DNA of 64,000 bases, from contig NZ_FNKQ01000001.1 of NCBI RefSeq assembly GCF_900100875.1, positions 62,001 to 126,000 of the forward strand. Direction: 5' to 3'. The DNA is from Halopelagius longus. GTDB taxonomy: Archaea > Halobacteriota > Halobacteria > Halobacteriales > Haloferacaceae. Position 1 is the first letter of the stretch; each line of letters opens with the position of its first letter. Shown here one piece after another: positions 16,260 to 26,001 of the stretch. The notes under the pieces were generated by a model. It did not search any database, was not told where the DNA came from, and saw only the letters and a program-made list of their open reading frames with translations. The position numbers and the translations under genes are program-made.

Positions 16260-16718
16260 ATGACCGACCGCCGTCCGCTGGACGTGGACCTCGTCCTCGT
16301 TCCCGTCGACCGGAGCGACGAATCCGCCGCCGCCGTCGAATGCGCCTGCGCCATCGCCGCCGAGTACGACGCGGGCGTGCACGCCGTTCACGTCCTCGGC
16401 GAGGACGTGGTCCGCGCGATAGAGACGGGTGCCGTGGACGACGACGAGGTGGCGGCCGACGGCGAGGCCATCACGCAGACGACGAAGGACATCGCCGCGG
16501 AGTACGAGGTGGACCTCGCTACCTCCGTCGCCTACGGCTTCTCGACGAAGATGAAGCTCCGGCATCCGGGGAGCGTCGTCCTCGACACCGCCGAGGAACT
16601 CGACGCGGACTTCGTCGTCGTCCCGCGGGAACCCGTCTCGGGCGACCCCGGCGAGGTGTTGGCGAAGGCCGCGGAGTACGTCCTGCTGTACGCGACGCAG
16701 CCGGTGCTGTCGGTCTGA
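16260..16718 (+). CDS. UspA-like protein with degenerate nucleotide loop
   Basis: 152 residues with a UspA fold: VDLVLVPVDRSDESAAAVE at the start and VLLYATQPVLSV at the end. The loop that in ATP-binding members reads G-x2-G-x9-G-S is here VVPREPVSGDPGEVLAKAAEYVL (in parts), so the glycine pattern is lost and ATP binding is doubtful. It is divergent from an intact UspA and close to a third, so a heteromeric regulatory role is possible. Stress function is family inference. Confidence 0.85.
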   Translation: MTDRRPLDVDLVLVPVDRSDESAAAVECACAIAAEYDAGVHAVHVLGEDVVRAIETGAVDDDEVAADGEAITQTTKDIAAEYEVDLATSVAYGFSTKMKLRHPGSVVLDTAEELDADFVVVPREPVSGDPGEVLAKAAEYVLLYATQPVLSV

Positions 16719-16752
16719 GACGCGCCGCCGCGCCGAACGGCCGCGTCCGAAT

Positions 16753-17298
16753 CTACGACTCGCTCTCGTTGAGTCGAAGCGCCATCTCCACCTCGAAGCT
16801 CTCGGAGTCGGTCGTCTCGAAGCCTATCTTCTTGTACAGACTCACCGCCGCGCGGTTCCACCGTTCGACGGTGAGCCACACCTTCTCGACGCCGGACTCG
16901 CACCCGTGACCGAGGAGGGCGCGCATCAGCTTCGTCCCGATGCCTGCCTCTTGGTACTCTTGGAGCACGAAGATGGCGAGTTCGTACGCGTCGCCGTCGG
17001 GAACGAGCGTCGCGTGCCCGGCGGCCTCGTCGCCGTGCCACGCGACGACGTTGAGACACTCCTCGTCGAGGATGTTCTCCAACCAGTCGCGGACCCGACT
17101 CTCCTGTCCCGGCGGGATGCCCTGCGCCCGGTCCGCCGGGTCGAACTCGAGGTACATCGAGACGAGCGCCTCGAACTCCGCTTCGGACCCGTCGTACGCC
17201 CGGAGTTCTATCTTCCTTCCCTCGCGGTCCTCGAACGACTGCGGCGGCCCCTCGAACGGCCCGGCGGGGTCGCCCGGATAGCGTCGCTCCGGTGTCAT
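16753..17298 (-). CDS. GNAT family N-acetyltransferase
   Basis: 181 residues. GNAT core: AAGHATLVPDGDAYELAIFVL, then QEYQEAGIGTKLMRALLGHG (acetyl-CoA loop, Q-x-x-G-I-G) and VWLTVERWNRAAVSLYKKIGF, the usual N-x-x-A-x-x-LY-x-K-x-GF ending. Substrate unknown. ATG 17298 overlaps the stop of the UspA gene upstream by four bases, so the two are translationally coupled. A link between acetylation and a stress protein is suggested only by this overlap. Confidence 0.88.
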   Translation of the reverse strand: MTPERRYPGDPAGPFEGPPQSFEDREGRKIELRAYDGSEAEFEALVSMYLEFDPADRAQGIPPGQESRVRDWLENILDEECLNVVAWHGDEAAGHATLVPDGDAYELAIFVLQEYQEAGIGTKLMRALLGHGCESGVEKVWLTVERWNRAAVSLYKKIGFETTDSESFEVEMALRLNESES

Positions 17299-17663
17299 CG
17301 GACTAGCGAGACGGTGACGTGGGAGTTCAACAGGACGAACTCGGCGATGCCGCCGATGTTTATCTTCCCCATCGGACTCCGCTTCCCCCCGCCGAGAACT
17401 ATCTTCTCGAACTCCTCCTCTTCGGCGAGGCCGACGAGACGACTCCCCGGGTCGCCTTCGACTCGCCGAATCTCCGCGTCGACCCCCTCGTCTTCGAGGA
17501 GTCGGCGGGCCATCTCCTCCAGTTCGTCTTTCGACCGGTCCGAGGCCGGGTTGTCCACTATCGCGACGGTCAGGTCGTCGCCCGCGACTGCGGTGCGCGA
17601 CACCGTCTGCTCTAACGCCCGGACCGAGTCGTCGCTTCCCCCGATTCCCAAGAGAACCTTCAT
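17295..17663 (-). CDS. Short UspA-like protein
   Basis: 122 residues, shorter than usual (about 140-150). Start MKVLLGIGGSDDSVRALE, middle ADLAEEEEFEKIVLGGG-like strand, and a loop GGGKRSPMGKINIGGIAEFV that partly keeps the UspA glycine spacing. First gene of a two-gene unit with the GNAT enzyme (ATGA overlap). Third UspA family member within 2 kb. Confidence 0.82.
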   Translation of the reverse strand: MKVLLGIGGSDDSVRALEQTVSRTAVAGDDLTVAIVDNPASDRSKDELEEMARRLLEDEGVDAEIRRVEGDPGSRLVGLAEEEEFEKIVLGGGKRSPMGKINIGGIAEFVLLNSHVTVSLVR

Positions 17664-17769
17664 GGCAGGCTATGTCGTGTGGCCGGTAGAAAACAGTTGC
17701 CCGTGGGCCCCCGCGACCGGCGGACCCCGCCGACGGAACCCTTTTCCGGTACGCCGGGAAATCCCGCGT

Positions 17770-18612
17770 ATGAGCGACGAGAACCCCACACCCGCCGACG
17801 ACGCGCCGGCGAACGAGGGCGACGACCCCCGCTCGTCGCCCCCGGGGACGGCGGGCGACGAGGAGGCGGGTCCGACCGACGAACCGGACGGAGACGACGG
17901 CCGAACCGAGGCGGACGACGAGCGAATCGAAACCGACGGCGAGTCCGCGAACGACGACGCAGGCGGCCTCGAAACCGGCACCGACGACGAGAGCGTGGAC
18001 GCCGCAAACGACCCCGACGCCGAGAACGCGGCCGACGGGAGCGCGGATTCCGAGAGTTCCGACGCCGCAGAGAGCGACGGTGACGACGACCCCGCCGACG
18101 CGCCGCCGAGCGACGTGCAGAAGTACGCGCGCTTCAAGAAGATGGACGGCGCGGAGTACGACCGGGTCAACGAGTTCCTGCGCGACCGGACGTACGTCAC
18201 CGCCCGCGAGTGGGCCATCGCGCGCCTCTGTGCCGACTTCCGCACGGAGACGGGCGTCGAGATGACGAAGATAGGGAACAACCTCCCGCAACTCGTCCCG
18301 TTCATGACGGACACGTACACGCCGCAGGCGGTCAACCAAGCCCGCTCCTCGTTCGAGGACAAGGTCCGGAAGTCGGGCGCGACGTTCCTATACGGCGCGA
18401 TGTCGGGCTTCTTCACGGCCGAAGAACTCGACGAACTGATGTACGAAGTCTCCGAGATAGCGAAGTTCCTCCTCGAAGTCGAGGGCGTCGACCTCTCCGT
18501 CGAGGACGAACTCGAGGCCGAAGAACGCATCTCAAGCGTGATGCGCGAGGTCAGGGAGGCGAGCGAGGAGTTCCGCGAGGAGGAACTCGCGGACGACGCG
18601 GCCGACGACTGA
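17770..18612 (+). CDS. Conserved haloarchaeal protein with long acidic N-terminus (DUF5806-like)
   Basis: 280 residues. The first 113 are almost only D, E, G, A, S, T and P, a disordered, extremely acidic region. From about 114 (DVQKYARFKKMDGAEYDRV) begins a conserved mostly helical domain with FLRDRTYVTAREWAIARLCADF and TYTPQAVNQARSSFEDKVRKSG in pieces, which I associate with the haloarchaeal family DUF5806. The conserved part ends near 270. It suggests a helix-turn-helix-like nucleic-acid protein, but no activity is known. A T-rich box lies about 30 bases before ATG 17770. Confidence 0.75.
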   Translation: MSDENPTPADDAPANEGDDPRSSPPGTAGDEEAGPTDEPDGDDGRTEADDERIETDGESANDDAGGLETGTDDESVDAANDPDAENAADGSADSESSDAAESDGDDDPADAPPSDVQKYARFKKMDGAEYDRVNEFLRDRTYVTAREWAIARLCADFRTETGVEMTKIGNNLPQLVPFMTDTYTPQAVNQARSSFEDKVRKSGATFLYGAMSGFFTAEELDELMYEVSEIAKFLLEVEGVDLSVEDELEAEERISSVMREVREASEEFREEELADDAADD

Positions 18613-18633
18613 GGGCGACGGGTCGGGGACGCC

Positions 18634-19143
18634 CTACGCGCCGCCTTCGGGGAACAGCGGATTCGGGTCGCGCTGTTCGAAGACGACGCGCTTGTCGTCC
18701 GAGAGGGGCCGGACGATGACTCGCATCTCGTCGGCGTCGGCCGCCCGTTCGAGCATCGGCGCGGCCTCTTTCGTCCGGTAGTACATCGGAACGACGACCG
18801 CTCGCCCCGAATCCTCCGCGAGCATCGCGACGACGAGGAAAACCGTTCCGCCGCGTTCGGCGCGGTACGCGTCGTAGGAGTCGAACTCGGCCGTCTCGAC
18901 GACGTCCTCGACGGTGTCGAACTCCTCTCCCGGGACGAGCACGTTCAACCCGTACTCCGCCGACGGTTCGGTGTCGAGCATCGCGGGGACGGGCGTCACG
19001 TCGCCCGGGTGGAGTTCGACCACGTCCCACCCCGCCTCGCGGTACTCCTCGGCCGTCGCCTCGGCGTCTCCGACGACGTCGTCCCAAAACTGCATCACGC
19101 CGGAGAGCGGATGCGCCCCCTCCTCCGAATTCGGGTCGTCCAT
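18634..19143 (-). CDS. Conserved haloarchaeal protein of unknown function
   Basis: 169 residues, cytoplasmic, acidic. Reads [20 protein letters not shown], then [31 protein letters not shown] and [17 protein letters not shown]. An alpha/beta pattern without recognised catalytic residues. I start at ATG 19143; the 17 extra codons upstream lie in promoter-like sequence facing the ABC transporter. It is convergent with the preceding acidic-tail gene and divergent from the dpp-type operon. I know it only as a haloarchaeal protein. Confidence 0.7.
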   Translation of the reverse strand: MDDPNSEEGAHPLSGVMQFWDDVVGDAEATAEEYREAGWDVVELHPGDVTPVPAMLDTEPSAEYGLNVLVPGEEFDTVEDVVETAEFDSYDAYRAERGGTVFLVVAMLAEDSGRAVVVPMYYRTKEAAPMLERAADADEMRVIVRPLSDDKRVVFEQRDPNPLFPEGGA

Positions 19144-19236
19144 GCCTTCAGTTGGTCCGCCGCGGCGGAAAAGTGTTCCACTCCCGACTTCCACAATTGC
19201 AAAGGTATTTGCGAATCAGGCAGAGATTGTGTGCCA

Positions 19237-21708
19237 ATGCCTCTCCTCTCCATCTCGGACCTCCGGACGCAGTTCGCGACCGAACGCGGTCGCGTGAAGG
19301 CGGTAGACGGTGTCGACCTCGAAATCGACGAAGGTGAGACGGTCGGTCTCGTCGGCGAATCCGGCTCCGGAAAGAGCGTGACGGCGCTTTCCGCGATGGG
19401 CCTCGTGGACGACCCCGGCGAAGTCGTCGGCGGCGAGGTGACGCTCACGTCGCCCTCCCTCGCGGAGGAGTTCCGCGAGGCGTACCGCGACCCGCAGTTC
19501 GTCGAGGGCGACGAGATAGACATCACCGCCGCGCCCGAATCGGCCCTCCGGTCGATCCGGGGCGGCGAGATGAGCATGATATTCCAAGACCCCATGACCT
19601 CGCTCAACCCTGCACTCACCGTGGGCGAGCAAGTGGCCGAGAGCCTCCGACTCCACCAGTACGGCGGACGGAAGAAGGACTCGTGGCTCAACGCGGTCCG
19701 CGAGATTCTGCCGAAGATCGGCGGCGGCGAACTCGACGAGGCGGTCGTCGAACGAACCGTGGAGGTCCTCTCGGAGGTCGGCATCCCCGAACCCACCGCG
19801 CGCATCGACGAGTACCCCCACGAGTTCTCCGGCGGGATGCGCCAACGCGTCCTCATCGCAATCGCACTCGCGTGCCGCCCGAAACTGCTCGTCGCCGACG
19901 AACCGACGACGGCCCTCGACGTGACCATCCAGGCGCAGATCCTCGATCTCATCAACGACCTGCAGGACGACCTCGGGATGTCCATGCTGATGATAACGCA
20001 CGACCTCGGCGTCGTCGCCGAGACGTGCGACCGCGTCGCGGTGATGTACGCGGGCGAAATCGTCGAGGAGGGACCGGTCGAGGAGATATTCCGGAACCCC
20101 TCGCACCCGTACACCTACGCGCTGTTGGAGTCCATCCCGACCGAGGAGAAAGACAGGCTCACCCCCATCGAGGGGAACGTCCCCGACCTCATCGACATGC
20201 CCGACGGCTGCCACTTCGCGCCCCGGTGTCCGTGGGCCACCGAGGAGTGTACCAGCGGAGAGATACCGTACCTCCAGCACGGGTCCGACGGCGTGGACCA
20301 CCGCGCGAAGTGCATCTTCGAGGACTTCGACGAGAGCGAGTACGGCGACGGCGACTCGTTGGTCGCCACCGAGAGCGACATCGGCGAGGAACTCCTCCGC
20401 GCTGAGGGGTTGAAGAAGCACTTCTCGCGGGCGGACGGCCTCCTCGACGAGTGGCTCGGGTTCGAAGACGAGAGCGTGAAGGCGGTCGACGGCGTCGACC
20501 TCTCCATCTACGAGGGCGAGACGCTGGGCCTCGTCGGCGAATCCGGCTGCGGGAAATCGACGACGGGCCGGACCATCCTCCGACTACTGGACGCCACTGA
20601 GGGCCGCGTTCTCTTCGCGGGCGAGGACCTCACCGACCTCGAAGGGTCGGAACTCCGAGAGCGCCGCCGGGACCTCCAGATGATCTTCCAGGACCCGATG
20701 TCCAGTCTGGACCCCCGCATGACCGTCGGCCAGATAATCGCCGAACCGCTGAAGATACACGACCTCCCGGAGGAGTCGCCCCGGGACGGCGAGAACCGAC
20801 GCGACCAGCGTCGCCGCCGGGTGAACGAACTCCTCGACGCCGTCGGGCTCGATCCGAGTCAGCGGACTCGATACCCCCACGAGATGTCCGGCGGACAGCG
20901 TCAGCGAGTCGGCATCGCCCGCGCACTCGCCGTCGACCCCGACTTCATCGTCTGCGACGAACCCGTCTCCGCACTCGACGTGAGCGTCCAAGCGCAGATC
21001 CTCAACCTGCTGGAAGACCTGCAGGAGGAGTTCGGACTGACGTACCTGTTCATCGCACACGACCTCTCGGTCGTCCGCCACATCTGCGACCGAATCGCCG
21101 TGATGTACCTCGGCGAAGTCGTGGAGACGGCGCCGACGAGCGACCTCTTCGACGACCCGAGGCACCCGTACACGCAGGCGCTCCTGTCGGCCATCCCCGT
21201 CCCCGACCCGACGGCGGACACCGACCGCGTGATCCTCGAAGGCGACGTGCCATCGCCCATCGACCCGCCCTCGGGGTGTCACTTCCGGACGCGGTGTCCG
21301 AAGGTCATCCCGCCCGCGGAGATCGACATCGAACAGGCGGCCTACCGCGAGGTGATGGACCTCCGCCAACGCGTCGAAGACCGGAAGATCGACCTCGAAG
21401 CGGCCCGCGAGGCCGCCGCCGAACGGACGGGAGGGGGGTCGCCGCCCGACCAGACGCCGACCGCCGCCGCGGACGGCGGCGTCTCCGCGGACTCCGTCGC
21501 CGACCTCCTCTACGACCGGTTCTTCACCGAACCGCTCGCGGGCGAGAACCGCGCCGTCGTGGAGTCCGCACTCGACGCCGTCGCCGCCGGCGAGTGGGAG
21601 ACCGCGGCCGACCGACTCCGCGACCGGTTCGAGAGCGTCTGCGAACGGTCGGAACCGCATCTCTCGGAGGACGAGCATCCGGCGGCGTGCCACCTCGTCG
21701 ACCGATAA
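19237..21708 (+). CDS. Dipeptide/oligopeptide ABC importer, fused double ATPase
   Basis: 823 residues carrying two complete nucleotide-binding domains that are separate DppD and DppF proteins in most bacteria. Domain 1: Walker [10 protein letters not shown] (near 45), signature FSGGMRQRV, Walker [13 protein letters not shown]. Domain 2: Walker [10 protein letters not shown] (near 435), signature MSGGQRQRV, Walker [13 protein letters not shown]. Each is followed by the oligopeptide-type C-terminal extension ([12 protein letters not shown] and [12 protein letters not shown], with CHFAPRCP and CHFRTRCP). About 140 further residues follow domain 2, partly alanine-rich. It energises the permeases encoded downstream. 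ATG 19237 precedes the first strand directly. Confidence 0.93.
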   Translation: MPLLSISDLRTQFATERGRVKAVDGVDLEIDEGETVGLVGESGSGKSVTALSAMGLVDDPGEVVGGEVTLTSPSLAEEFREAYRDPQFVEGDEIDITAAPESALRSIRGGEMSMIFQDPMTSLNPALTVGEQVAESLRLHQYGGRKKDSWLNAVREILPKIGGGELDEAVVERTVEVLSEVGIPEPTARIDEYPHEFSGGMRQRVLIAIALACRPKLLVADEPTTALDVTIQAQILDLINDLQDDLGMSMLMITHDLGVVAETCDRVAVMYAGEIVEEGPVEEIFRNPSHPYTYALLESIPTEEKDRLTPIEGNVPDLIDMPDGCHFAPRCPWATEECTSGEIPYLQHGSDGVDHRAKCIFEDFDESEYGDGDSLVATESDIGEELLRAEGLKKHFSRADGLLDEWLGFEDESVKAVDGVDLSIYEGETLGLVGESGCGKSTTGRTILRLLDATEGRVLFAGEDLTDLEGSELRERRRDLQMIFQDPMSSLDPRMTVGQIIAEPLKIHDLPEESPRDGENRRDQRRRRVNELLDAVGLDPSQRTRYPHEMSGGQRQRVGIARALAVDPDFIVCDEPVSALDVSVQAQILNLLEDLQEEFGLTYLFIAHDLSVVRHICDRIAVMYLGEVVETAPTSDLFDDPRHPYTQALLSAIPVPDPTADTDRVILEGDVPSPIDPPSGCHFRTRCPKVIPPAEIDIEQAAYREVMDLRQRVEDRKIDLEAAREAAAERTGGGSPPDQTPTAAADGGVSADSVADLLYDRFFTEPLAGENRAVVESALDAVAAGEWETAADRLRDRFESVCERSEPHLSEDEHPAACHLVDR

Positions 21709-21763
21709 CGGGCCCGTCCCGCGAACGTATTCGAAACGTCGGTCAACTTCCCTCCGTCCGGAT

Positions 21764-21772
21764 CATATAATA
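21764..21772 (+). promoter_or_regulatory. TATA box of the peptide-binding protein gene
   Basis: catataata about 33 bases before ATG 21801 in an AT-rich 92-base gap. It indicates a separate, probably stronger promoter for the binding protein, as is common for solute receptors. Confidence 0.55.
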
Positions 21773-21800
21773 CATCGACACATTTAGGTAATGACTACGT

Positions 21801-23507
21801 ATGTCTGATAATATGCCCCGTGACATAGATAGACGTACGTTTCTGAAGGCGACCGGAAGCGCCGCGGCGGCCGCGACGATCGCGGGTTGCGCCGCGGACC
21901 CCGACGAGGCCGGAACCGGCTCCCCCGAAGGGACGGCAGACGGCACCGGGACCGGCCAGGAGGGCGACGCGACGACGCTGACGTTCGCCCGCGGGAACGA
22001 CTCCGGTTCGCTCGACCCGCAGAACACGACGAGCGGCGAGGACACGAAGGTCATGAACCAGATGTACGACCAGCTCATCATGTTCGCGCCCGGGAAGAGC
22101 AAGCTCCGGGCCGGGCTGGCGACCGACTGGAACCTCGAAGGGACGACGGCGACGCTCACGCTCCGCGAGGGCGTCACGTTCCACAACGGCGAGGAGTTCA
22201 CCGCCGAGGACTTCGTCGCGACGTTCAACCGCTTTACCAACCCGGACTACGAGCACTACCCCGGCGACACCTACACCTCGGCGTACGGCCCGTTCACGCT
22301 CGGCGACTGGGTGGACGACGTGTCGGCCGACGGCGACTACAAGCTCACGATGGAGCTGTCACAGAAGTACGCTCCGTTCCTCCGAAACCTCGCGATGTTC
22401 GCCTCCTCGGTGCTCTCGAAGAAGGCCATCGAGGAGCACGGAACCGACCTGAAGAACAACCCCGTCGGCACCGGCCCCTTCGTCTTCGAAGATTGGGACA
22501 CGTCCAACCAGCGGATCCGACTCTCCGCGAACGACGACTACTGGGGAGAGGCGCCGAAGGTTGACGAAGTCGTGTTCACCACCGTCGAGAGCAACACGAC
22601 GCGCGCGCAGACGCTCGACAGTGGCGGCGCGGACATCATCGACGGCATCGGCGCGCAGGCCTCCAAGGTCGTCGAGAACTCCTCGAACGCCGAGCTCGTC
22701 GAAAAGGAGGGTATCAACACGGGTTACATGGCGTTCAACATGGAGAAAATCGAGGCCTTCCGCGACAAGAAGGTCCGAAAGGCCATCAGCTACGCCATCG
22801 ACACGGAGTCGCTCGTCAACAACATCTTCCAAGGCATCGCGAAGCAGGCGAGTCAACCCATCCCGAGCAACGTCCTCGGCTACAACGAGGGGATAGACCC
22901 GTACCCGCAGGACCTCGAAAAGGCGCAGTCGCTCCTCGACGAGGCGGGGTACGGCGACGGCTTCAGCTTCGAACTCGCGACGTTCAAAAACCCCCGCGGC
23001 TACAACCCCTCGCCGCTTCAGGCGGCGCAGTTGGTGAAGTCGAACCTCGGGGAGATAGGCCTCGAAGTCAACATCAACCAGCAGTCGTTCAACCCGTTCC
23101 TCGACTACACGAGCTCCGGGAAGCACGACGCGTGTTTCCTCGGCTGGTACACCGACAACGCCGACCCGGACAACTTCTTCTACGCGTTGCTGCACCCGCA
23201 GGTGTCCGAAGACCAACTCACCGAGGGGCAGGACTGGGTCAGCTTCGACGCGGACGGGTACAACACGCTGAACGTCGCCGCGTGGGCCAACCGCGAGTAC
23301 ATGTCGCTCGTCGAAGAGGCGCAGAAGACGTACGACACGAAGGCGCGCGAGGAGAAGTACAAGCAGGCGGCGCAGATAGCCCACGACGAAGCGCCGTGGG
23401 TGTTCCTGAACCACGCGAAGGAACTGCGCGGCGTCTCTAAATCGGTCGAGGGGTTCGTACTCGCTCCCATCAGCGGTCCGTTCCTCAACCTCGTTAGCCT
23501 CAAGTAG
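21801..23507 (+). CDS. Peptide ABC transporter substrate-binding lipoprotein (family 5)
   Basis: 568 residues. The N-terminus has a twin-arginine signal (DRRTFLKATG) and a lipobox IAGC near residue 30, so it is exported folded and anchored by lipid outside the membrane. A short T/G/E-rich tether follows. The body is an SBP family 5 domain: TLTFARGNDSGSLDPQNTTS, LTLREGVTFHNGEEFTAEDF and VGTGPFVFEDWDTSNQ are typical of Dpp/Opp receptors. It delivers peptides (or nickel-like or sugar ligands in some relatives) to the two permeases that follow. Confidence 0.92.
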   Translation: MSDNMPRDIDRRTFLKATGSAAAAATIAGCAADPDEAGTGSPEGTADGTGTGQEGDATTLTFARGNDSGSLDPQNTTSGEDTKVMNQMYDQLIMFAPGKSKLRAGLATDWNLEGTTATLTLREGVTFHNGEEFTAEDFVATFNRFTNPDYEHYPGDTYTSAYGPFTLGDWVDDVSADGDYKLTMELSQKYAPFLRNLAMFASSVLSKKAIEEHGTDLKNNPVGTGPFVFEDWDTSNQRIRLSANDDYWGEAPKVDEVVFTTVESNTTRAQTLDSGGADIIDGIGAQASKVVENSSNAELVEKEGINTGYMAFNMEKIEAFRDKKVRKAISYAIDTESLVNNIFQGIAKQASQPIPSNVLGYNEGIDPYPQDLEKAQSLLDEAGYGDGFSFELATFKNPRGYNPSPLQAAQLVKSNLGEIGLEVNINQQSFNPFLDYTSSGKHDACFLGWYTDNADPDNFFYALLHPQVSEDQLTEGQDWVSFDADGYNTLNVAAWANREYMSLVEEAQKTYDTKAREEKYKQAAQIAHDEAPWVFLNHAKELRGVSKSVEGFVLAPISGPFLNLVSLK

Positions 23508-23530
23508 TGTCGCGATAGCCACTTTTTCAT

Positions 23531-24556
23531 ATGGTCTCGAAGCGCTTTCTCATCAAGCGACTTCTGCTCTTGGTGCCGGTGCTGTTCGGCGTCGCGACGC
23601 TGGTGTTCGCCATCCTGCACCTGAGTCCGGGCGACCCCGCGCGGGTCATCGCCGGACAGCGAGCGACGGCAGAACAGGTCGCACAGGTCCGGGCGGACCT
23701 CGGACTGAACGCCCCGCTGTGGGTCCAGTACGGCGAGTTCCTCCTGAACGTCGTGACGCTGGATCTCGGTAACTCCTACATCATCCAGCGAGGCACGCCC
23801 GTCCTGACGATTCTGCGCGCCCGCCTGCCGGTCACGCTCGAACTGGCGATTTACGGGCAACTCATCGGCGTACTGCTCGGCATCCCGACCGGCGTGATAA
23901 GCGCCGTCAAGCAGGACACCGCGACGGACCACGTCACCCGCATCGGTGCGCTCACCGGAATCAGCGTCCCGATTTACTGGAGCGGACCGCTCGTCATCCT
24001 GCTCTTCGCGCAGTTCCTGAACGTGCTTCCGGCGTCGAACCGCATCGCCTCGCAGTTCGACCCGCCGGTGTACACCGGCCTCATCACCGTCGATTCGCTG
24101 GTGTTCGGCCTGCAGACGGGGAACTTCGCGGCGTTCTTCTCGGCCGCGTCGCACATGTTCCTCCCCGCGGCGGTCATCGGCATCTACGGGATGGCCCTCA
24201 TCTCGCGGATGATGCGGTCGTCCATGCTCGAGGTCATCCGCCAAGACTACATGCGGACCGCTCGCGCGAAGGGGCAGGGCGCGAAGATAACTATCATGAA
24301 GCACGGCTTCCAGAACGCTCTCATCCCGGTCATCACCGTCATCGGCATCCAGTTCGGGACGCTCCTCGGCGGGGCCGTCCTGACCGAGACGGTGTTCGGT
24401 ATCGGCGGTATCGGAACGATGCTCGTCAAAGCCATCGAGGTGGGCGACTACCCGGTCGTGCAGGGAACGGTGCTAGTGTTCGCCTTCCTCTTTACGCTCG
24501 TCAACTTGGGCGTCGACGTGACGTACTCGTATCTCGACCCACGAATCGAACAATGA
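23531..24556 (+). CDS. Peptide ABC transporter permease, DppB type
   Basis: 341 residues, six transmembrane helices. Starts FLIKRLLLLVPVLFGVATLVF, then SPGDPARVIAGQRAT, standard for DppB/OppB. The EAA loop that docks on the ATPase reads YMRTARAKGQGAKITIMKHG followed by FQNALIPVITVIG. It pairs with the next gene, which it overlaps by four bases (ATGA). Inner membrane channel subunit. Confidence 0.94.
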   Translation: MVSKRFLIKRLLLLVPVLFGVATLVFAILHLSPGDPARVIAGQRATAEQVAQVRADLGLNAPLWVQYGEFLLNVVTLDLGNSYIIQRGTPVLTILRARLPVTLELAIYGQLIGVLLGIPTGVISAVKQDTATDHVTRIGALTGISVPIYWSGPLVILLFAQFLNVLPASNRIASQFDPPVYTGLITVDSLVFGLQTGNFAAFFSAASHMFLPAAVIGIYGMALISRMMRSSMLEVIRQDYMRTARAKGQGAKITIMKHGFQNALIPVITVIGIQFGTLLGGAVLTETVFGIGGIGTMLVKAIEVGDYPVVQGTVLVFAFLFTLVNLGVDVTYSYLDPRIEQ

Positions 24557-25497
24557 GCACGCAAACACACGGAGAGAACGCCGAATCGACGCACCGCGGT
24601 CTCGTGAGCCGTCTGCGCGCGTCGCCGTTCCTCTCGGACCTCCTGTCGAACCGCCTCGCTCTCGCTGGAATCCTTCTCATCCTCGCGATGGTCGCAGTCG
24701 CACTGTACGCCCGCCTCGGTGCGATGTTCGGCTTCGCGCCCAGCCTCGCGGAACTGCAACAGTCGCAGTTCGGGACGAACCCGAGTCTCGGGCCGCCGAC
24801 CGCACAGAACCCGTTCGGAACCGACATCCAAGCGCGCGACCTGTTCGGCCGCGTCCTCTACGGGTCGTGGCTGGCGCTGAAGTTCGGGACGGTCACGGTC
24901 GGTATCTCGACCACCGCGGGCGTCGCGCTCGGCGTCATCGCCGCGTACTACGGCGACATCACGGACAACGTCATCATGCGTTCGATGGACGTGTTCCTCG
25001 CGTTCCCGTCGCTGTTGCTCGCGTTGGCGCTCGTGGCGATATTCCCGGACAGCCTCGGCCTGTGGCGCGCCGTGACCGCACTTACGCTCGTCTACACGCC
25101 GCGGTTCGCCCGCGTCGTTCGCGGTGCCGCCCTGAAGGTGCTCGAAGACGAGTACGTGGACGCCACCGTCGCCCTCGGCGCGAAGGACGCCCGCGTCCTC
25201 GTCCGGCACGTGATGCCGAACTGCCTCGCGCCGATTACGGTCCAGAGCACGCTCAACTTCGGCCTCGCAATCATCGACCTCGCGGCCCTGTCGTTCCTCG
25301 GCTTCGGCGCCGAGGCCGGGTCGCCGTCGTGGGGATTGATGTTGGCGAACGGCGTGAACGAGGGACTTCTCACCGGCGAGTGGTGGTGGTCGTTCTTCCC
25401 CGGCCTGTTCCTCGCCGTGACGGTGCTCGGGTTCAACCTCCTCGGCGACGGGATGCGCGACGCGCTCGACCCGCGGATGCGCGAAGCGGTCGACTGA
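24553..25497 (+). CDS. Peptide ABC transporter permease, DppC type
   Basis: 314 residues, six transmembrane helices, with the extra N-terminal segment typical of DppC/OppC. FGTDIQARDLFGRVLYGSW is the family hallmark (GTDxxGRDxxSRxxxG). EAA loop: YVDATVALGAKDARVLVRHV then MPNCLAPITVQS. The start codon overlaps the stop of the DppB-type gene. The two permeases form the channel powered by the fused ATPase. Confidence 0.94.
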   Translation: MSTQTHGENAESTHRGLVSRLRASPFLSDLLSNRLALAGILLILAMVAVALYARLGAMFGFAPSLAELQQSQFGTNPSLGPPTAQNPFGTDIQARDLFGRVLYGSWLALKFGTVTVGISTTAGVALGVIAAYYGDITDNVIMRSMDVFLAFPSLLLALALVAIFPDSLGLWRAVTALTLVYTPRFARVVRGAALKVLEDEYVDATVALGAKDARVLVRHVMPNCLAPITVQSTLNFGLAIIDLAALSFLGFGAEAGSPSWGLMLANGVNEGLLTGEWWWSFFPGLFLAVTVLGFNLLGDGMRDALDPRMREAVD

Positions 25498-25515
25498 CGC
25501 CTCGACCACGCCGCC

Positions 25516-25884
25516 ATGTCCCGCACGGACTCTCTTTCGTCTCGATTACCGCCCTCGCTCCGCCGCCGCGTCCGCATCGTCGGCGGCGCGTTCGTCGTCG
25601 GCTTCGGCGTCGGCGCGGTCGGAACGCTCGCGGGCGGTGTCGCCCGAAACGTCGCGTGGGCCGCGAACTCGGCGTTTCTGCTCGGCGCTCTCGTCTTCGG
25701 GTTCGGCCTCCTCGGCTGGTCGGGGTCGATGCTCGCCGGTCGCGCGTTCGAGGAGATGGCGCGACGACTCGACTCCGGTTCCGACTGGACCGAACGCGAC
25801 TCCCGCCGCGCGATGGCGCGAATCGGCGGCTTCGGCGCCGGTGCGATGGTCGCGGCGGCGACGCTCGGCACGCTCCTGACCTGA
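25516..25884 (+). CDS. Small haloarchaeal membrane protein
   Basis: 122 residues with two clear transmembrane helices (about 22-45 and 50-75) and a glycine-rich hydrophobic C-terminus (about 100-120) that may be a third. The loop WSGSMLAGRAFEEMARRLD, then WTERDSRRAMARI, is charged and probably cytoplasmic. No family function known to me. It follows the DppC-type gene by 18 bases, so it is probably co-transcribed with the importer, but it is not a known transporter subunit. Confidence 0.7.
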   Translation: MSRTDSLSSRLPPSLRRRVRIVGGAFVVGFGVGAVGTLAGGVARNVAWAANSAFLLGALVFGFGLLGWSGSMLAGRAFEEMARRLDSGSDWTERDSRRAMARIGGFGAGAMVAAATLGTLLT

Positions 25885-26001
25885 CGTTCAAGTACGAGGA
25901 CGGGGCCACTCGCGCCGTGACCTGAACGTCGCCCCGAGTCGGTTCGCGATAGTCCGGCATCCGACTCGGGACGCGCCCGCCGGCAGTTCGCCCTCTCCGG
26001 C

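Noticed and set aside
21783-21792. tttaggta half-site before the peptide-binding protein, possible iron box
   Set aside because: No second arm CCTAAA at the right spacing, so not comparable with the two operators at 58445 and 60489.
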